From NCBI RefSeq assembly GCF_030419005.1, contig NZ_CP106951.1, positions 3,658,001-3,722,000 of the forward strand: 64,000 bases of DNA. The letters are read 5' to 3'. Every line of letters begins with the position of its first letter. The stretch's first letter is position 1. The notes under the pieces are model-generated. The model made no database searches. It had not been told where the DNA came from and saw only the letters and a list, made by a program, of their open reading frames with translations. Both the position numbers and the translations under genes were made by a program. The stretch comes from Eleftheria terrae (GTDB taxonomy: Bacteria > Pseudomonadota > Gammaproteobacteria > Burkholderiales > Burkholderiaceae_C). This document shows, piece by piece, positions 34,060 to 43,290 of this stretch.

Positions 34060-34548
34060 TCAGGTCGGCGCGGCGGCCTTGAGGCCCTGGTACCGCTGCT
34101 CGAGTTCCTGGCGCAGCTGCTTGCGCACCTTGGCCGCCTCGCTGCGGCGCACTTCCTCCGCGGTGGACGGCGACAGCGGGGGCACGGCGGCCGGCTTGCC
34201 CTCGTCGTCCACCGCCACCATGGTGAAGAAGCAGCTGTTGGCGTGGCGCACCACCTGGTTGCGGATGTTCTCTGCGATGACCTTGATGCCCACCTCCATC
34301 GAGGAGGTGCCGGTGTGGTTGATGGACGCCAGGAAGGTGACCAGCTCACCGACGTGGATGGGCTGGCGGAACATCACCTGGTCCACCGACAGCGTGACCA
34401 CATAGCGCCCGGCATAGCGGCTGGCGCAGGCATAGGCCACCTGGTCGAGCAGCTTCAGGATGGTGCCGCCGTGCACATTGCCGGAGAAGTTGGCCATGTC
34501 GGGCGTCATCAGCACGGTCATCGACAGTTGGTGGCTGGGCAGGTCCAT
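34060..34548 (-). CDS. Acyl-CoA thioesterase, YciA-like hotdog fold
   Basis: A 162-residue hotdog-fold enzyme with LMTPDMANFSGNVHGGTILK, LDQVAYACASRYAG and DQVMFRQPIHVGELVTFLA, typical of YciA/BACH acyl-CoA hydrolases; the Asn-His and Asp active-site residues are present. The tail is helical and charged (AAKVRKQLRQELEQRYQ). It follows the radA start region by 31 bases, with its stop before radA begins, so cotranscription with radA is likely. Confidence 0.92.
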   Translation of the reverse strand: MDLPSHQLSMTVLMTPDMANFSGNVHGGTILKLLDQVAYACASRYAGRYVVTLSVDQVMFRQPIHVGELVTFLASINHTGTSSMEVGIKVIAENIRNQVVRHANSCFFTMVAVDDEGKPAAVPPLSPSTAEEVRRSEAAKVRKQLRQELEQRYQGLKAAAPT

Positions 34549-34630
34549 GGGGCGGCGGCCTTCGGCGGCGAAAACGGTGAGGGTTCGATTGTGGCGCCTC
34601 CGAGCAATTGCTTCACCTGTGCATGAAATA

Positions 34631-34655
34631 CCGCCATCCCCGCGGGCGATGGCGG
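34631..34655 (-). terminator. 8-bp stem-loop downstream of the DUF2917 gene
   Basis: CCGCCATC (34631-34638) pairs with GATGGCGG (34648-34655) over 9 bases. On the minus strand it follows the DUF2917 stop and is followed by GGTATTTC, a weak T tract. Confidence 0.45.
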
Positions 34656-34679
34656 GGCGGCGGCCGCCCGCCTCGCCCG

Positions 34680-35009
34680 TCAGCCGGCCGGTGCGGGTGC
34701 CGGGCCGGCGGCGGCCGCCGCCCGGGTGAAGAGGCCGGTGATGCGGTTCAGCAGCCGTGCGGGCCAGGGGCGACCCGCGGGACCGGCCACCGCCAGCGCC
34801 GCCTCGGTCTCGGCGCCGAGCAGGGTGCCGCTGCCCGGCAGCAGCTGCAGGCGATCGCCGGCGTGCAGGAAATGGTCCTGCAGGTCGCCGCTGCGGGTGA
34901 TCCAGATGCGGCCGTGCACCACCTCCAGCGTGGTGGTACGCGACAGCGGCAGGTGCATCAGCTGCCCGGGCGACAGCTGTAGCGTGAGGTGGGGCGAGGG
35001 CTGGGACAT
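34680..35009 (-). CDS. DUF2917 domain protein
   Basis: A 109-residue protein with a small cupin-like core: LTLQLSPGQLMHLPLS, TTLEVVHGRIWITRSGDLQD and LHAGDRLQLLPGSGTLLGAE. The pattern is that of DUF2917, whose role is unknown. The C-terminal tail is Ala/Pro-rich. It is divergent from a MocR-type regulator and the shared 194-base gap contains an operator-like array, so it is a likely target of that regulator. Confidence 0.85.
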   Translation of the reverse strand: MSQPSPHLTLQLSPGQLMHLPLSRTTTLEVVHGRIWITRSGDLQDHFLHAGDRLQLLPGSGTLLGAETEAALAVAGPAGRPWPARLLNRITGLFTRAAAAAGPAPAPAG

Positions 35010-35112
35010 GGCGGCTTCCTTTCTGGCGGGCGTCTGGACAACGAGGCGGTGTGCTGCCAAGTATTCGCAAGCGCCAGCCGATCGGTAAGGCGCAGCCTGC
35101 GCCAAAACAGGG

Positions 35113-35167
35113 CAGTACAGATGCGCTGCCGTGTGTCTGTACTGGCGACAGAACGGCACATCTGTAC
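35113..35167. promoter_or_regulatory. MocR-type operator: inverted and direct TCTGTAC repeats
   Basis: A perfect 9-bp inverted repeat, CAGTACAGA (35113-35121) and TCTGTACTG (35136-35144), is followed by a direct repeat TCTGTAC at 35161-35167. A further TCTGTAC lies at 35231-35237, just inside the regulator gene. The mix of inverted and direct copies resembles operators of PdxR and other MocR proteins, which bind as domain-swapped dimers. It lies between divergent DUF2917 and mocR genes. Confidence 0.8.
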
Positions 35168-35203
35168 CTGTGCGCTCCCTCCGCCGGCCCGCACAATGAA
35201 TGC

Positions 35204-36784
35204 ATGGATACGGCTCGTTCGACTGGCGCTTCTGTACCCACTGCGGCTCCCGACGCAGGTGACCCGGCCGTGCCGCTGTACTTGCGCATCGCCGCCTCGC
35301 TGGAACGCGCCATCACCGGCGGCGCCATTCGTCCCGGCGACCGCCTGCCATCGGTGCGCCAGCTCAGCCAGCAGCACGAGGTCAGCCTGACCACCGCGCT
35401 GCAGGCCTACCGCAACCTGGAAAACCGCGGCCTGGTGCTGGCGCGGCCCAAGTCGGGCTATTTCGTCGCGCCGCGCCGCTACACGCTGCCCGAGCCGCAG
35501 GTGGACCTGAGCATCGCGGGCGCCTCCTTCGTCAGCATGGACCATGTGCTGCACGAGTTCCTGACGATGGTTGACCATCCGCTCGCCGCGCCGTCCTTCA
35601 ATGCCGCGCCGGCCCGCGCGCTGCTGCCTGAGGCGAAGCTGCAGCACCTGCTGGCGGGGGTCAACCGGCGCCATCCGGAATACGCGTCGAAGTACCAGAT
35701 GGCCGGCAGCCCGGCGCTGCGCCAGGAGATTGCGCGGCGGGCCGTGACCTCGGGCGTGCACCTGCATCCGGACGAGATCGTCATCACCAATGGCGGCATG
35801 GAGGCGGTCTACCTGGCGCTGAAGTCGGTGGCCTCGCCGGGCGACACCATCGTGCTGGAGTCCCCCACCTATTTCCACCTGCTGCAGTCCATCGAATGCC
35901 TGGGCATGCGGGTGCTGGAGATCCCCAGCCATCCGCGCGACGGCATCTCGCTGGAGGCGCTCGACTTCGCCACCCAGGTGCCGGGGGCGGTGAAGGCCTG
36001 CGTGCTGCTGCCCAACTTCCCCAACCCGATGGGCAGCCTGATGCCGGTGGCCCACAAGCGGCGGCTGGTGCGCATGATGGCCGAGCGCCGCATCACGCTG
36101 ATCGAGAGCGACATCTATGGCGAGCTGTACTTCGGCGAGCAGCGGCCACCGGTGCTCAAGAGCTTCGAGACCGAGGGTGACGTCATCCTCTGCTCGGCCT
36201 TCACCAAGACGGTGGCGCCGGGCTACCGCATCGGCTGGGTGGCGCCGGGCCGCCACTTCCTGAAGACGCAGGCACTGAAGGTGCGCACCTCGGTGGCCTG
36301 CCCGCTGCTGCAGCAGGAGGTGCTGGCCCAGTTCATCCGGGACGGTGGCTACGACCACCATCTGCGCAAGCTGCGCGCCGCGCTCAAGACGCAGGCACAC
36401 CAGATGGCGGACGCGGTTGCGCGGCACTTCCCGCCCGGCTGCCGGCTGAGCCGGCCGCAGGGCGGCCTGATGCTGTGGATCGAACTGCCGCGGCATGTCG
36501 ATTCCCGGCAGGTATTTGCGCTGGCACAGCGGGAGCACATCGGCGTGGCGCCCGGCGCGGCCTTCAGCTGCGGCCGCCGCTTCGACCACTACATTCGCCT
36601 GCAGTACGGCGAGCCGTGGTCGCCGCGCATCGAGGCGGCCTTGCAGAAGCTGGGGCAGATCGTCAGCCGCCTGGCCGAGGCCGGCCCGGTGCGCGACGCC
36701 GCCATGGAGGCATCCGAAGGCACCGCCTTGCCGCTGGCGTCGTCCCCCGCCCGCGCCACGGACTACCGCGAGGTGCCGGCCTAG
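35204..36784 (+). CDS. MocR-type GntR regulator with aminotransferase domain
   Basis: A 526-residue protein: N-terminal GntR winged helix (PLYLRIAASLERAITGG, GDRLPSVRQLSQQHEVS, ALQAYRNLENRGLV) joined to a fold-type I aminotransferase domain (ITNGGMEAVYLAL, PTYFHLLQSIECLGM, LLPNFPNPMGSLMP, PLP-lysine segment SAFTKTVAPGYRIGW). MocR regulators sense PLP, PLP-amino acid adducts or related ligands. The start at 35204 follows the operator. The tail after residue 480 is long and low-complexity. Its regulon probably includes itself and DUF2917. The convergent neighbour is alr, a PLP enzyme, but no operator copy is seen there. Confidence 0.95.
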   Translation: MDTARSTGASVPTAAPDAGDPAVPLYLRIAASLERAITGGAIRPGDRLPSVRQLSQQHEVSLTTALQAYRNLENRGLVLARPKSGYFVAPRRYTLPEPQVDLSIAGASFVSMDHVLHEFLTMVDHPLAAPSFNAAPARALLPEAKLQHLLAGVNRRHPEYASKYQMAGSPALRQEIARRAVTSGVHLHPDEIVITNGGMEAVYLALKSVASPGDTIVLESPTYFHLLQSIECLGMRVLEIPSHPRDGISLEALDFATQVPGAVKACVLLPNFPNPMGSLMPVAHKRRLVRMMAERRITLIESDIYGELYFGEQRPPVLKSFETEGDVILCSAFTKTVAPGYRIGWVAPGRHFLKTQALKVRTSVACPLLQQEVLAQFIRDGGYDHHLRKLRAALKTQAHQMADAVARHFPPGCRLSRPQGGLMLWIELPRHVDSRQVFALAQREHIGVAPGAAFSCGRRFDHYIRLQYGEPWSPRIEAALQKLGQIVSRLAEAGPVRDAAMEASEGTALPLASSPARATDYREVPA

Positions 36785-36880
36785 CAGCCCGGCGGCAGCG
36801 GCCCTGGCTGGCGGACCGCCTGCCCGCGGTGCTGGAGGCCAGGGGCGCCGGCCTGCAGGCCAGCGCCTGCCGCCCCGGCG

Positions 36881-37981
36881 TCAGTCGGCGCTGGCCACCG
36901 GCACCCGGGGTGCCACCGCGCACATCAGCTCGTAGCCCACCGTGCCGGCGGCACGGGCCACTTCGTCGATCGGCAGCTGCGTGCCATGCGGGCCCTGGCC
37001 CCACAGCGTCACGTCGCTGCCGCAGCCGGCATCGGGCACCGGCGTGAGGTCGACCGTGATCATGTCCATCGAGACGCGGCCCACCAGCCGCGTGCGCACG
37101 CCGTCGACCAGCACCGGCGTGCCGGTGGGCGCGTGGCGCGGGTAGCCGTCGGCATAGCCGCAGGCCACCACGCCGATGCGCATGCTGGACGCGGCGGTGA
37201 AGGTGCTGCCATAGCCGACGCTGGCGCCGGCCTGCAGCTGCTGCACCGCGATCAGCCGGGAGCGCAGCGTCTGGGTCGGCCGCAGGCCCCAGTCGGCAAT
37301 GCTGTGCTGCGGGAAGTCGGGCGAGGAGCCGTAGACCGCGATGCCGGGGCGCACCCAGTCGCCGCGCACCTCCGGCCGGCTGGCCGCCAGCCGCAGCGTG
37401 GCGGCGCTGTTGGCCAGCGTGCGCTCGCCCGGCAGGCCTTCGCAGGCCGCCTCGAAGGCGGCCATCTGGTGCGCCACGTCGCGCGGGCCGTCGGCGTCGG
37501 AGAAGTGCGTCATCAGCGTGATCTCGTCGACCTGCGTCAGGCCGCTCAGCCGCATCCACGCGGTGCGGAAGGCGGCCGGCTGGAAGCCGAGCCGGTTCAT
37601 GCCGGAGTTGAGCTTGAGGAAGACCCGGTGCGGCCAAGTCGTCTTGTGGGTGGCCAGCCAGTCGATCTGCTCGTCGGTGTGCACCGTGTGCCAGAGGTTC
37701 AGGCGCGAGCACAGCTCCAGGTCGCGCGCTTCGAAGCAGCCTTCCAGCAGCAGGATGGGGCCGCGCCAGCCCAGCGCGCGCACCCGCTCGGCCTCGGCCA
37801 GGTCCAGCAGCGCAAAGCCGTCGGCGCTCTGCAGGCCGGGGTAGGCACGCTCAATGCCATGCCCGTAGGCATTGGCTTTGACAACCGCCCAGACCTTGGC
37901 ATCCGGTGCGGCCGCGCGGGCCACCCGCAGGTTGTGGGCAAGGGCATCGGTGTGGATGAGGGCTTGGATCGGACGTGGCAT
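36881..37981 (-). CDS. alr: Alanine racemase
   Basis: Alr interconverts L- and D-alanine for peptidoglycan. The 366-residue protein has the PLP lysine in [10 protein letters not shown] (K35), HSDEQ-like and [11 protein letters not shown] segments, and the catalytic tyrosine region GYGSTFTA with SMDMITVDL in the C-terminal beta domain. The start is the ATG at 37979-37981; a longer frame lacks a family match. It is divergent from lplT, a neighbour also found in other Burkholderiales. Confidence 0.96.
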   Translation of the reverse strand: MPRPIQALIHTDALAHNLRVARAAAPDAKVWAVVKANAYGHGIERAYPGLQSADGFALLDLAEAERVRALGWRGPILLLEGCFEARDLELCSRLNLWHTVHTDEQIDWLATHKTTWPHRVFLKLNSGMNRLGFQPAAFRTAWMRLSGLTQVDEITLMTHFSDADGPRDVAHQMAAFEAACEGLPGERTLANSAATLRLAASRPEVRGDWVRPGIAVYGSSPDFPQHSIADWGLRPTQTLRSRLIAVQQLQAGASVGYGSTFTAASSMRIGVVACGYADGYPRHAPTGTPVLVDGVRTRLVGRVSMDMITVDLTPVPDAGCGSDVTLWGQGPHGTQLPIDEVARAAGTVGYELMCAVAPRVPVASAD

Positions 37982-38192
37982 GCATCGATTGTGCCAGCCG
38001 CTCCACGGAGGCTTTTTCGGTTCCGGCGGCTTCTCGCCGCATGGCGTGCGGTCGCCCGCGCGGGCGGGAAAGCCGCCCGTCCGCCATGCTATAAACCCGG
38101 GCGCGCCGTTCGGGGAAGGCCTGCCCGGCGCCATACCAGCCGAGGGGACCTCACACGGCAGCCTGGAGAAGCCGCGAGCAAGCAGTGACTGA

Positions 38193-39470
38193 ATGAAAAA
38201 AGGCTTCTACACCATCATGTCGGCGCAGTCCTTCAGCTCGCTGGCCGACAACGCGCTTTTTGTCGCCGCGGTCGAATTGCTGCGCACCAGCGGCGCTGCT
38301 GAATGGCAGCGTGCGGCCCTGGTGCCGATGTTCGCCTTGTTCTACGTCGTGCTGGCCCCGTTCGTCGGCGCCTTCGCCGACTGCGTGCCCAAGGGCAAGG
38401 TGATGTTCATCTCGAACACCATCAAGGTCATCGGCTGCCTGATGATGCTGTTCGGCACCCACCCGCTGATGGCCTATGCCATCGTCGGCCTTGGCGCGGC
38501 CGCCTACTCGCCGGCGAAGTACGGCATCCTCACCGAGCTGCTGCCGCCGTCGCAGCTGGTCAAGGCCAATGGCTGGGTCGAGGGGCTGACCATCGCCTCC
38601 ATCATCCTCGGCGTGGTGGTGGGCGGGCAGCTGCTGGGGCCGGACATGAGCGCGCTGCTGCTGGCCATCGACCTGCCGCTGGTCGATACCGGCGTGGACC
38701 AGCCGGCCGAGGCGGCCATCGCCTCGGTCATCCTGCTCTACATCCTCGCGGCCGGCTTCAATCTCTACATTCCCCGCACCTCGGCACTGCTGCAGCCGCT
38801 GCCCGGCACCCTGATGGAGCTGGTGCGCGACTTCCGCACCTGCAACCGCCGGCTGTGGCTGGACAAGCTGGGCCAGATCTCGCTGGCCACCACAACGCTG
38901 TTCTGGGGCGTCTCGGGCAACCTGCGCTACATCGTGCTTGCCTGGGCCGCGGCGGCGCTTGCCTACGACACCACGAAGGGCTCGCTGCTGGTGGGCGTGG
39001 TGGCGGTCGGCACGGCCGCGGGCGCGGTGGCCGCCTCGGTCGGCGTGCGGCTGGACCGGGCCCCGGGCGTGATCCCGCTCGGCATCGCGATGGGCCTGCT
39101 GCTGATCGTGATGAACTTCATCGACAACGTCTATGTGGCGGCGCCCTTCCTGATCCTGCTTGGCGGGCTGGGCGGCTACCTGGTGGTGCCGATGAACGCG
39201 CTGCTGCAGCACCGCGGCCACAACCTGATGGGTGCCGGCCGCTCGGTGGCGGTGCAGAACTTCAACGAACAGGCCTGCATCCTGGGGCTGGGCGCGTTCT
39301 ACACCGCGATGACCAAGCTCAACATGTCGGCCTTCGGCGCCATCACCATTTTCGGCCTGGGCGTGGCTGGCACGATGTGGCTGATCAGGCGCTGGCACCA
39401 ACGCAACCTGGTGCGCCATGCCGACGAGGTGGAGCAGCTGATGGCCCTGGCCCGCAGCGACCACCACTGA
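38193..39470 (+). CDS. lplT: Lysophospholipid transporter LplT
   Basis: LplT is an MFS flippase that moves lysophospholipids across the inner membrane for re-acylation. The 425-residue protein has about twelve hydrophobic segments and LplT-type features: [17 protein letters not shown] at the N-terminus, [20 protein letters not shown] between helices 4 and 5, and [19 protein letters not shown] in the C-half. The fused acyltransferase seen in some bacteria is absent. A TATAAA at 38090-38095 is a possible -10 element. Confidence 0.95.
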   Translation: MKKGFYTIMSAQSFSSLADNALFVAAVELLRTSGAAEWQRAALVPMFALFYVVLAPFVGAFADCVPKGKVMFISNTIKVIGCLMMLFGTHPLMAYAIVGLGAAAYSPAKYGILTELLPPSQLVKANGWVEGLTIASIILGVVVGGQLLGPDMSALLLAIDLPLVDTGVDQPAEAAIASVILLYILAAGFNLYIPRTSALLQPLPGTLMELVRDFRTCNRRLWLDKLGQISLATTTLFWGVSGNLRYIVLAWAAAALAYDTTKGSLLVGVVAVGTAAGAVAASVGVRLDRAPGVIPLGIAMGLLLIVMNFIDNVYVAAPFLILLGGLGGYLVVPMNALLQHRGHNLMGAGRSVAVQNFNEQACILGLGAFYTAMTKLNMSAFGAITIFGLGVAGTMWLIRRWHQRNLVRHADEVEQLMALARSDHH

Positions 39471-39534
39471 CCCCCCGCATCCCTTCGAACCCCGGCCGGC
39501 CCGCGCCCTGGCGGCGCCCCGTCCCACTGTTTCC

Positions 39535-40458
39535 ATGTCCGCTCCCGCTGCCTTGCCTGCTGCCACCCCGGCGGCGACCCTTCCCATCCTCGCGCTGATG
39601 GTCAACGCCCTGGTGTGGGGCCTGTCATGGTGGCCTTTCCGCCTGCTGCACACGACGGCCGGGCTGCATCCGCTGTGGGCCACGGTGCTGGTCTTCGTGC
39701 TGGCCACGCTGGTGCTGCTGGCCTGGCGGCCGGGCGGGCTGCGCCAGCTGGCGACGCAGCCGCAGCTGTGGATCCTGTCGCTGGCCGCAGGCTCGACCAA
39801 TGCAGCCTTCAACTGGGGGGTGAGCACCGGTGACGTGATGCGGGTGGTGCTGCTGTTCTACCTGATGCCCTTGTGGAGTGCGCTGTTCGCGCGCGTGCTG
39901 CTGCACGAGCGTTTCACTACCCGCACCGTGCTGCGCATGGTGCTGGCGCTGGGCGGGGCGGCCATCGTGCTGAAGCCGCCGGGCGCCGACTGGCCCTTGC
40001 CGGGCAGCCTGTCGGACTGGCTGGGCCTGTTCGGCGGCCTGTGCTTCGCCTTCAACAGCGTGATGTTGCGCCGCATGGCGCCGCACACCCGGGAAGAGGG
40101 GCGGGCGGTGGCGATGCTGCTGGGCGGCATCCTGACCGCCGGCGCGCTGGCCACGCTGCTGTCCGCCGGCGGCAGCATCGCCTGGCCACCGGCGCCGCAG
40201 CCGCAATGGCTGCTGGTGGTGGGGATGCTGGGTGGCCTGTTCCTGGTGTCCAACCTGGCCTACCAATACGGGGCGGCCCGCTTGCCGGCGGCCGTCACCT
40301 CGGTGGTGATGCTGACCGAGGTGGCCTTCGCCTCGGGCAGTTCGGTGGCTTTCGGCAGCGCGGTACTGACCCCGCAGGTGCTGCTGGGCGGGGCCTTGAT
40401 CGTGGCAGCGGCGGCGATGGCAGCGCTGGGGCCGGGGCGCAGTGGCGAGGCAGGCTGA
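39535..40458 (+). CDS. EamA/DMT superfamily permease
   Basis: A 307-residue membrane protein with ten predicted helices in two EamA repeats: the first contains VWGLSWWPFRLLHTTAG, the second GGLCFAFNSVMLRRMAP and TEVAFASGSSVAFG. These permeases usually export amino acids or metabolites. The substrate is unknown. It begins 64 bases after lplT and may be cotranscribed. Confidence 0.9.
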   Translation: MSAPAALPAATPAATLPILALMVNALVWGLSWWPFRLLHTTAGLHPLWATVLVFVLATLVLLAWRPGGLRQLATQPQLWILSLAAGSTNAAFNWGVSTGDVMRVVLLFYLMPLWSALFARVLLHERFTTRTVLRMVLALGGAAIVLKPPGADWPLPGSLSDWLGLFGGLCFAFNSVMLRRMAPHTREEGRAVAMLLGGILTAGALATLLSAGGSIAWPPAPQPQWLLVVGMLGGLFLVSNLAYQYGAARLPAAVTSVVMLTEVAFASGSSVAFGSAVLTPQVLLGGALIVAAAAMAALGPGRSGEAG

Positions 40459-40497
40459 GGACGCCGAGCAGGCGCCCACGCGGGCCTTCCGGGATGT

Positions 40498-43290
40498 CTA
40501 CCGCTCCGGCCCCGCCAGCAGCCGCCGCATCTCCGCCAGCAGCTCGTCGTCCGCATAGGGCTTGCTGAGGAAGACGTTGACGCCGGCCTCCTCGGCATGG
40601 CGCAGGTGCTTGTTGGTGGCGCGCGAGGTGATCATCATCACCGGCAGGTCTTTCCACAGCCGGGACTCGCGCAGCCGCCGGGTCAGGTCCAGTCCGTTCA
40701 GGTTGGGCATCTCCAGGTCGGTCAGCACGATGTCGGCGCGGCGGCGCACCAGGGCGTCCAGCGCGTCGTAGCCGTCGCGCGCGGTGGTCACGTCATAGCC
40801 GGCGCCGCGCAGCAGTTGCGCAATCGTCTTGCGCACCGAGATCGCGTCATCCACCACCAGCGCATGCTTGCGCGGCACCTTCATGCGCTTGCGCAGCTGG
40901 GCGGCTGCCTCGCGGCGCACCGGCGAGGCGGCCGCCTGCTCCAGCGCATCGAGGTCCAGCAGGAACAGCACCTTGCCGTCCGGGCGCAGCGAGGCGCCGG
41001 CCACGCCGCGCAGCCGGCGCAGCAGGCGGCCGATGTCCTGCAGGATCAGCTCGCGCGATTCGATGATGCGGTCCACCTCCAGCGCAATCTCGCCATGCGC
41101 CGCGCGAGCCAGCACCACCGGCCGGGCGCCGCCGGCGCCCTCGCCGCCGGCCAGCCCCAGCCAGGTGGCCAGCTTCTGGTAGGGCCACTCGCGCCCGCCA
41201 TGGCGGAACACCGTGCCGGCCGGCGTCATGACGACGCTGCCCTGGCCGGGGGCCAGCGCCTCGACCACCGCATCGCTCGGCAGCGCATACACCTGCTGTT
41301 CCACCTGCACCAGCAGCGCATGCTGCAGGCCGGTGCTGGCCGGTACCTGCAGGCAGATCCGGGTGCCGGCGCCCGGCTCGCTGCTGATGTCGATGCGGCC
41401 CTTCATGGCACGCAGCCGGTCGGCCACCACGTCCAGGCCCAGGCCGCGGCCGGACACATCGGTCACCTCGGGCTTGGTCGAGAAGCCGGGCAGCAGGATC
41501 AGCCGGGCCAGCTCGTCCAGGCCCGGCTGCGCCTCGGCGGACAGCAGGCCCAGCTCGACACCGCGCCGGCGGATGGCGTCGAGGTCGAGGCCGGCGCCGT
41601 CGTCATGGCATTCCACCCGCACCAGCTGGCTTTCGCGCGTGAAGCGCAGCAGCACCGTGCCGGCCGCCGGCTTGCCGGCGGCGCTGCGCCGCGCGGGCGG
41701 CTCGATGCCGTGGTCGGCCGCATTGCGCAGCAGCTGCAGCAGGGGCTCGGTGAGGCGGTCCAGCACTTCGGTGTCGACCTGCACCTGCTCGCCCTCCACC
41801 TCCAGCCGCACCTGCTTGCCCATGACGGTGGCCGCCTGGGCCAGCGCACGGCGCAGCCGCGCCACCACCTGGCGCACCGGCACCAGCCGTGCGGCCATCA
41901 GCTCGCGGTGCTGCTGCACCAGGGCCTGCCCCTGCTGGCGCTGCGCCTGCTGGGCGGCGCGCGCCTCGCCGCGGGCAGCCTGGGCATGCTCCAGCTCGTC
42001 GGCCGCCATTTCCTCGGCGAAGCGCAGCAGGGCTTGCAGCTCGCTGCGCTGCTCGGTGTCCGGCGCCGCATGGCCGTCGATGGCGGCGGCCAGCTGGGCC
42101 AGCCGCAGCTTGAGCTGGGCATTGCTGGCTTCCAGCTGCTCCAGCCGGTCGTCCATCACCCGCAGGTGCTCCTCGAGCCGGCCGTGCAGCAGCAGGCCCT
42201 GGGCGGCCGAGCGCACCAGCCGGTCGAGCCGGTCCACGCCGATGCGCAGGCTGGCCAGTGCCGCGTTGGGCTGCTCGGGTGCGGCATCCACCGCAGCGCC
42301 CGGGGCGGCGGCCTCGCGCGGGGCGGCCGGCAAGGCGGCCAGTGCCAGCGCCGCCGGCAAGGTGTCGAGCGACAGCCGCTCGACACTGCCTTGCTCGATG
42401 GCGCGCACCCAGTCGCCCAGCCGTTCCAGCCAGGCCAGCGCATCGTCGGGCGCGGCTTCATGACCGCGCAGCGACTGCACCATCTGGTCAAGGCAGGCCA
42501 CCGCCTGCTCCAGGTCGCGGGCCATCGCCACCGGCACCTCGCCCTGGCGGCCCACCGCATGGTCGAGCAGCTCCTCCATGCGCTGGCCCAGCCGGCCGAT
42601 GCCGCGGATGCCGGCCACGTTGCCGCTGCCCTTGAAGGTGTGCGCGGCCCGCCGGGCGGCCTGCAGCGTTTCGAGGTCGGCGCGGCCGTCGGCCAGCGCG
42701 CGCACGCCGCGCGCCAGTGCGTCGAGCTGGATGGGGGCGTCGTCGAGGAAGGCGTCCAGCAAGGTCGGGTCGACGTCGTCCGGCACCTCGAGCGACACCT
42801 CGCGGTCGTCCAGCGGCTGCGGCGCCGCGCTCGGTGCGGCGGCCTCCATCTCGGGCGGCACGCTGGGCGGCAGGCGCAGCAGGCGCAGCAGCTCGTCGAG
42901 CTGCTCGCCGGTGGGCGCCACCGGCCCGCCGGCCACGAAGCGGCCCAGCTCGCGCACCGCGGCTTCCTCGCCCGGCTGCTCGAAGACGGCGGCCAGCGGG
43001 CGATGCCAGCGCAGCAGCCAGCCCAGCGCCTCGTGCAGGTCGGTGCCGTCCAGCTCGGCGAACACCAGCGCGCTGTCGCGCAGCAACTCCAGCACGATGG
43101 CCAGGCCTTCGAGCTGGATCATCCGCGCCGCCTGTGCCAGCCGGGCGAAGCGCTGGCCGGCCACTTCGGCCTGGCGGGGGCCGGCGGCCGGGTCGCTGAG
43201 CCACTGCATCAGCGCGGCGTCGATGTCGGGGGCCGCCAGCGTGAACTCTTCCTGCAGCACATGCAGCAGTTCGTGGATGGGGGTGCTCAC
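40498..43290 (-). CDS. CheA-type hybrid histidine kinase with receiver (ChpA/PilL-like)
   Basis: A 930-residue chemosensory kinase starting at GTG 43290, overlapping the receptor stop by 4 bases (GTGA). Domains in order: an N-terminal helical region of about 120 residues, a canonical Hpt with His217 in AAHTFKGSG, a linker and helical dimerisation region with coiled-coil segments, a CheA ATPase (LLQLLRNAADHGIE, DDGAGLD, GRGLGLDVV), a CheW-like domain and a C-terminal receiver (LVVDDAISVRK, VLTDLEMPNLNG, MMITSRATNK, LSKPY). One Hpt domain is far fewer than in P. aeruginosa ChpA. It should phosphorylate the response regulator at the other end of the cluster. Confidence 0.94.
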   Translation of the reverse strand: MSTPIHELLHVLQEEFTLAAPDIDAALMQWLSDPAAGPRQAEVAGQRFARLAQAARMIQLEGLAIVLELLRDSALVFAELDGTDLHEALGWLLRWHRPLAAVFEQPGEEAAVRELGRFVAGGPVAPTGEQLDELLRLLRLPPSVPPEMEAAAPSAAPQPLDDREVSLEVPDDVDPTLLDAFLDDAPIQLDALARGVRALADGRADLETLQAARRAAHTFKGSGNVAGIRGIGRLGQRMEELLDHAVGRQGEVPVAMARDLEQAVACLDQMVQSLRGHEAAPDDALAWLERLGDWVRAIEQGSVERLSLDTLPAALALAALPAAPREAAAPGAAVDAAPEQPNAALASLRIGVDRLDRLVRSAAQGLLLHGRLEEHLRVMDDRLEQLEASNAQLKLRLAQLAAAIDGHAAPDTEQRSELQALLRFAEEMAADELEHAQAARGEARAAQQAQRQQGQALVQQHRELMAARLVPVRQVVARLRRALAQAATVMGKQVRLEVEGEQVQVDTEVLDRLTEPLLQLLRNAADHGIEPPARRSAAGKPAAGTVLLRFTRESQLVRVECHDDGAGLDLDAIRRRGVELGLLSAEAQPGLDELARLILLPGFSTKPEVTDVSGRGLGLDVVADRLRAMKGRIDISSEPGAGTRICLQVPASTGLQHALLVQVEQQVYALPSDAVVEALAPGQGSVVMTPAGTVFRHGGREWPYQKLATWLGLAGGEGAGGARPVVLARAAHGEIALEVDRIIESRELILQDIGRLLRRLRGVAGASLRPDGKVLFLLDLDALEQAAASPVRREAAAQLRKRMKVPRKHALVVDDAISVRKTIAQLLRGAGYDVTTARDGYDALDALVRRRADIVLTDLEMPNLNGLDLTRRLRESRLWKDLPVMMITSRATNKHLRHAEEAGVNVFLSKPYADDELLAEMRRLLAGPER

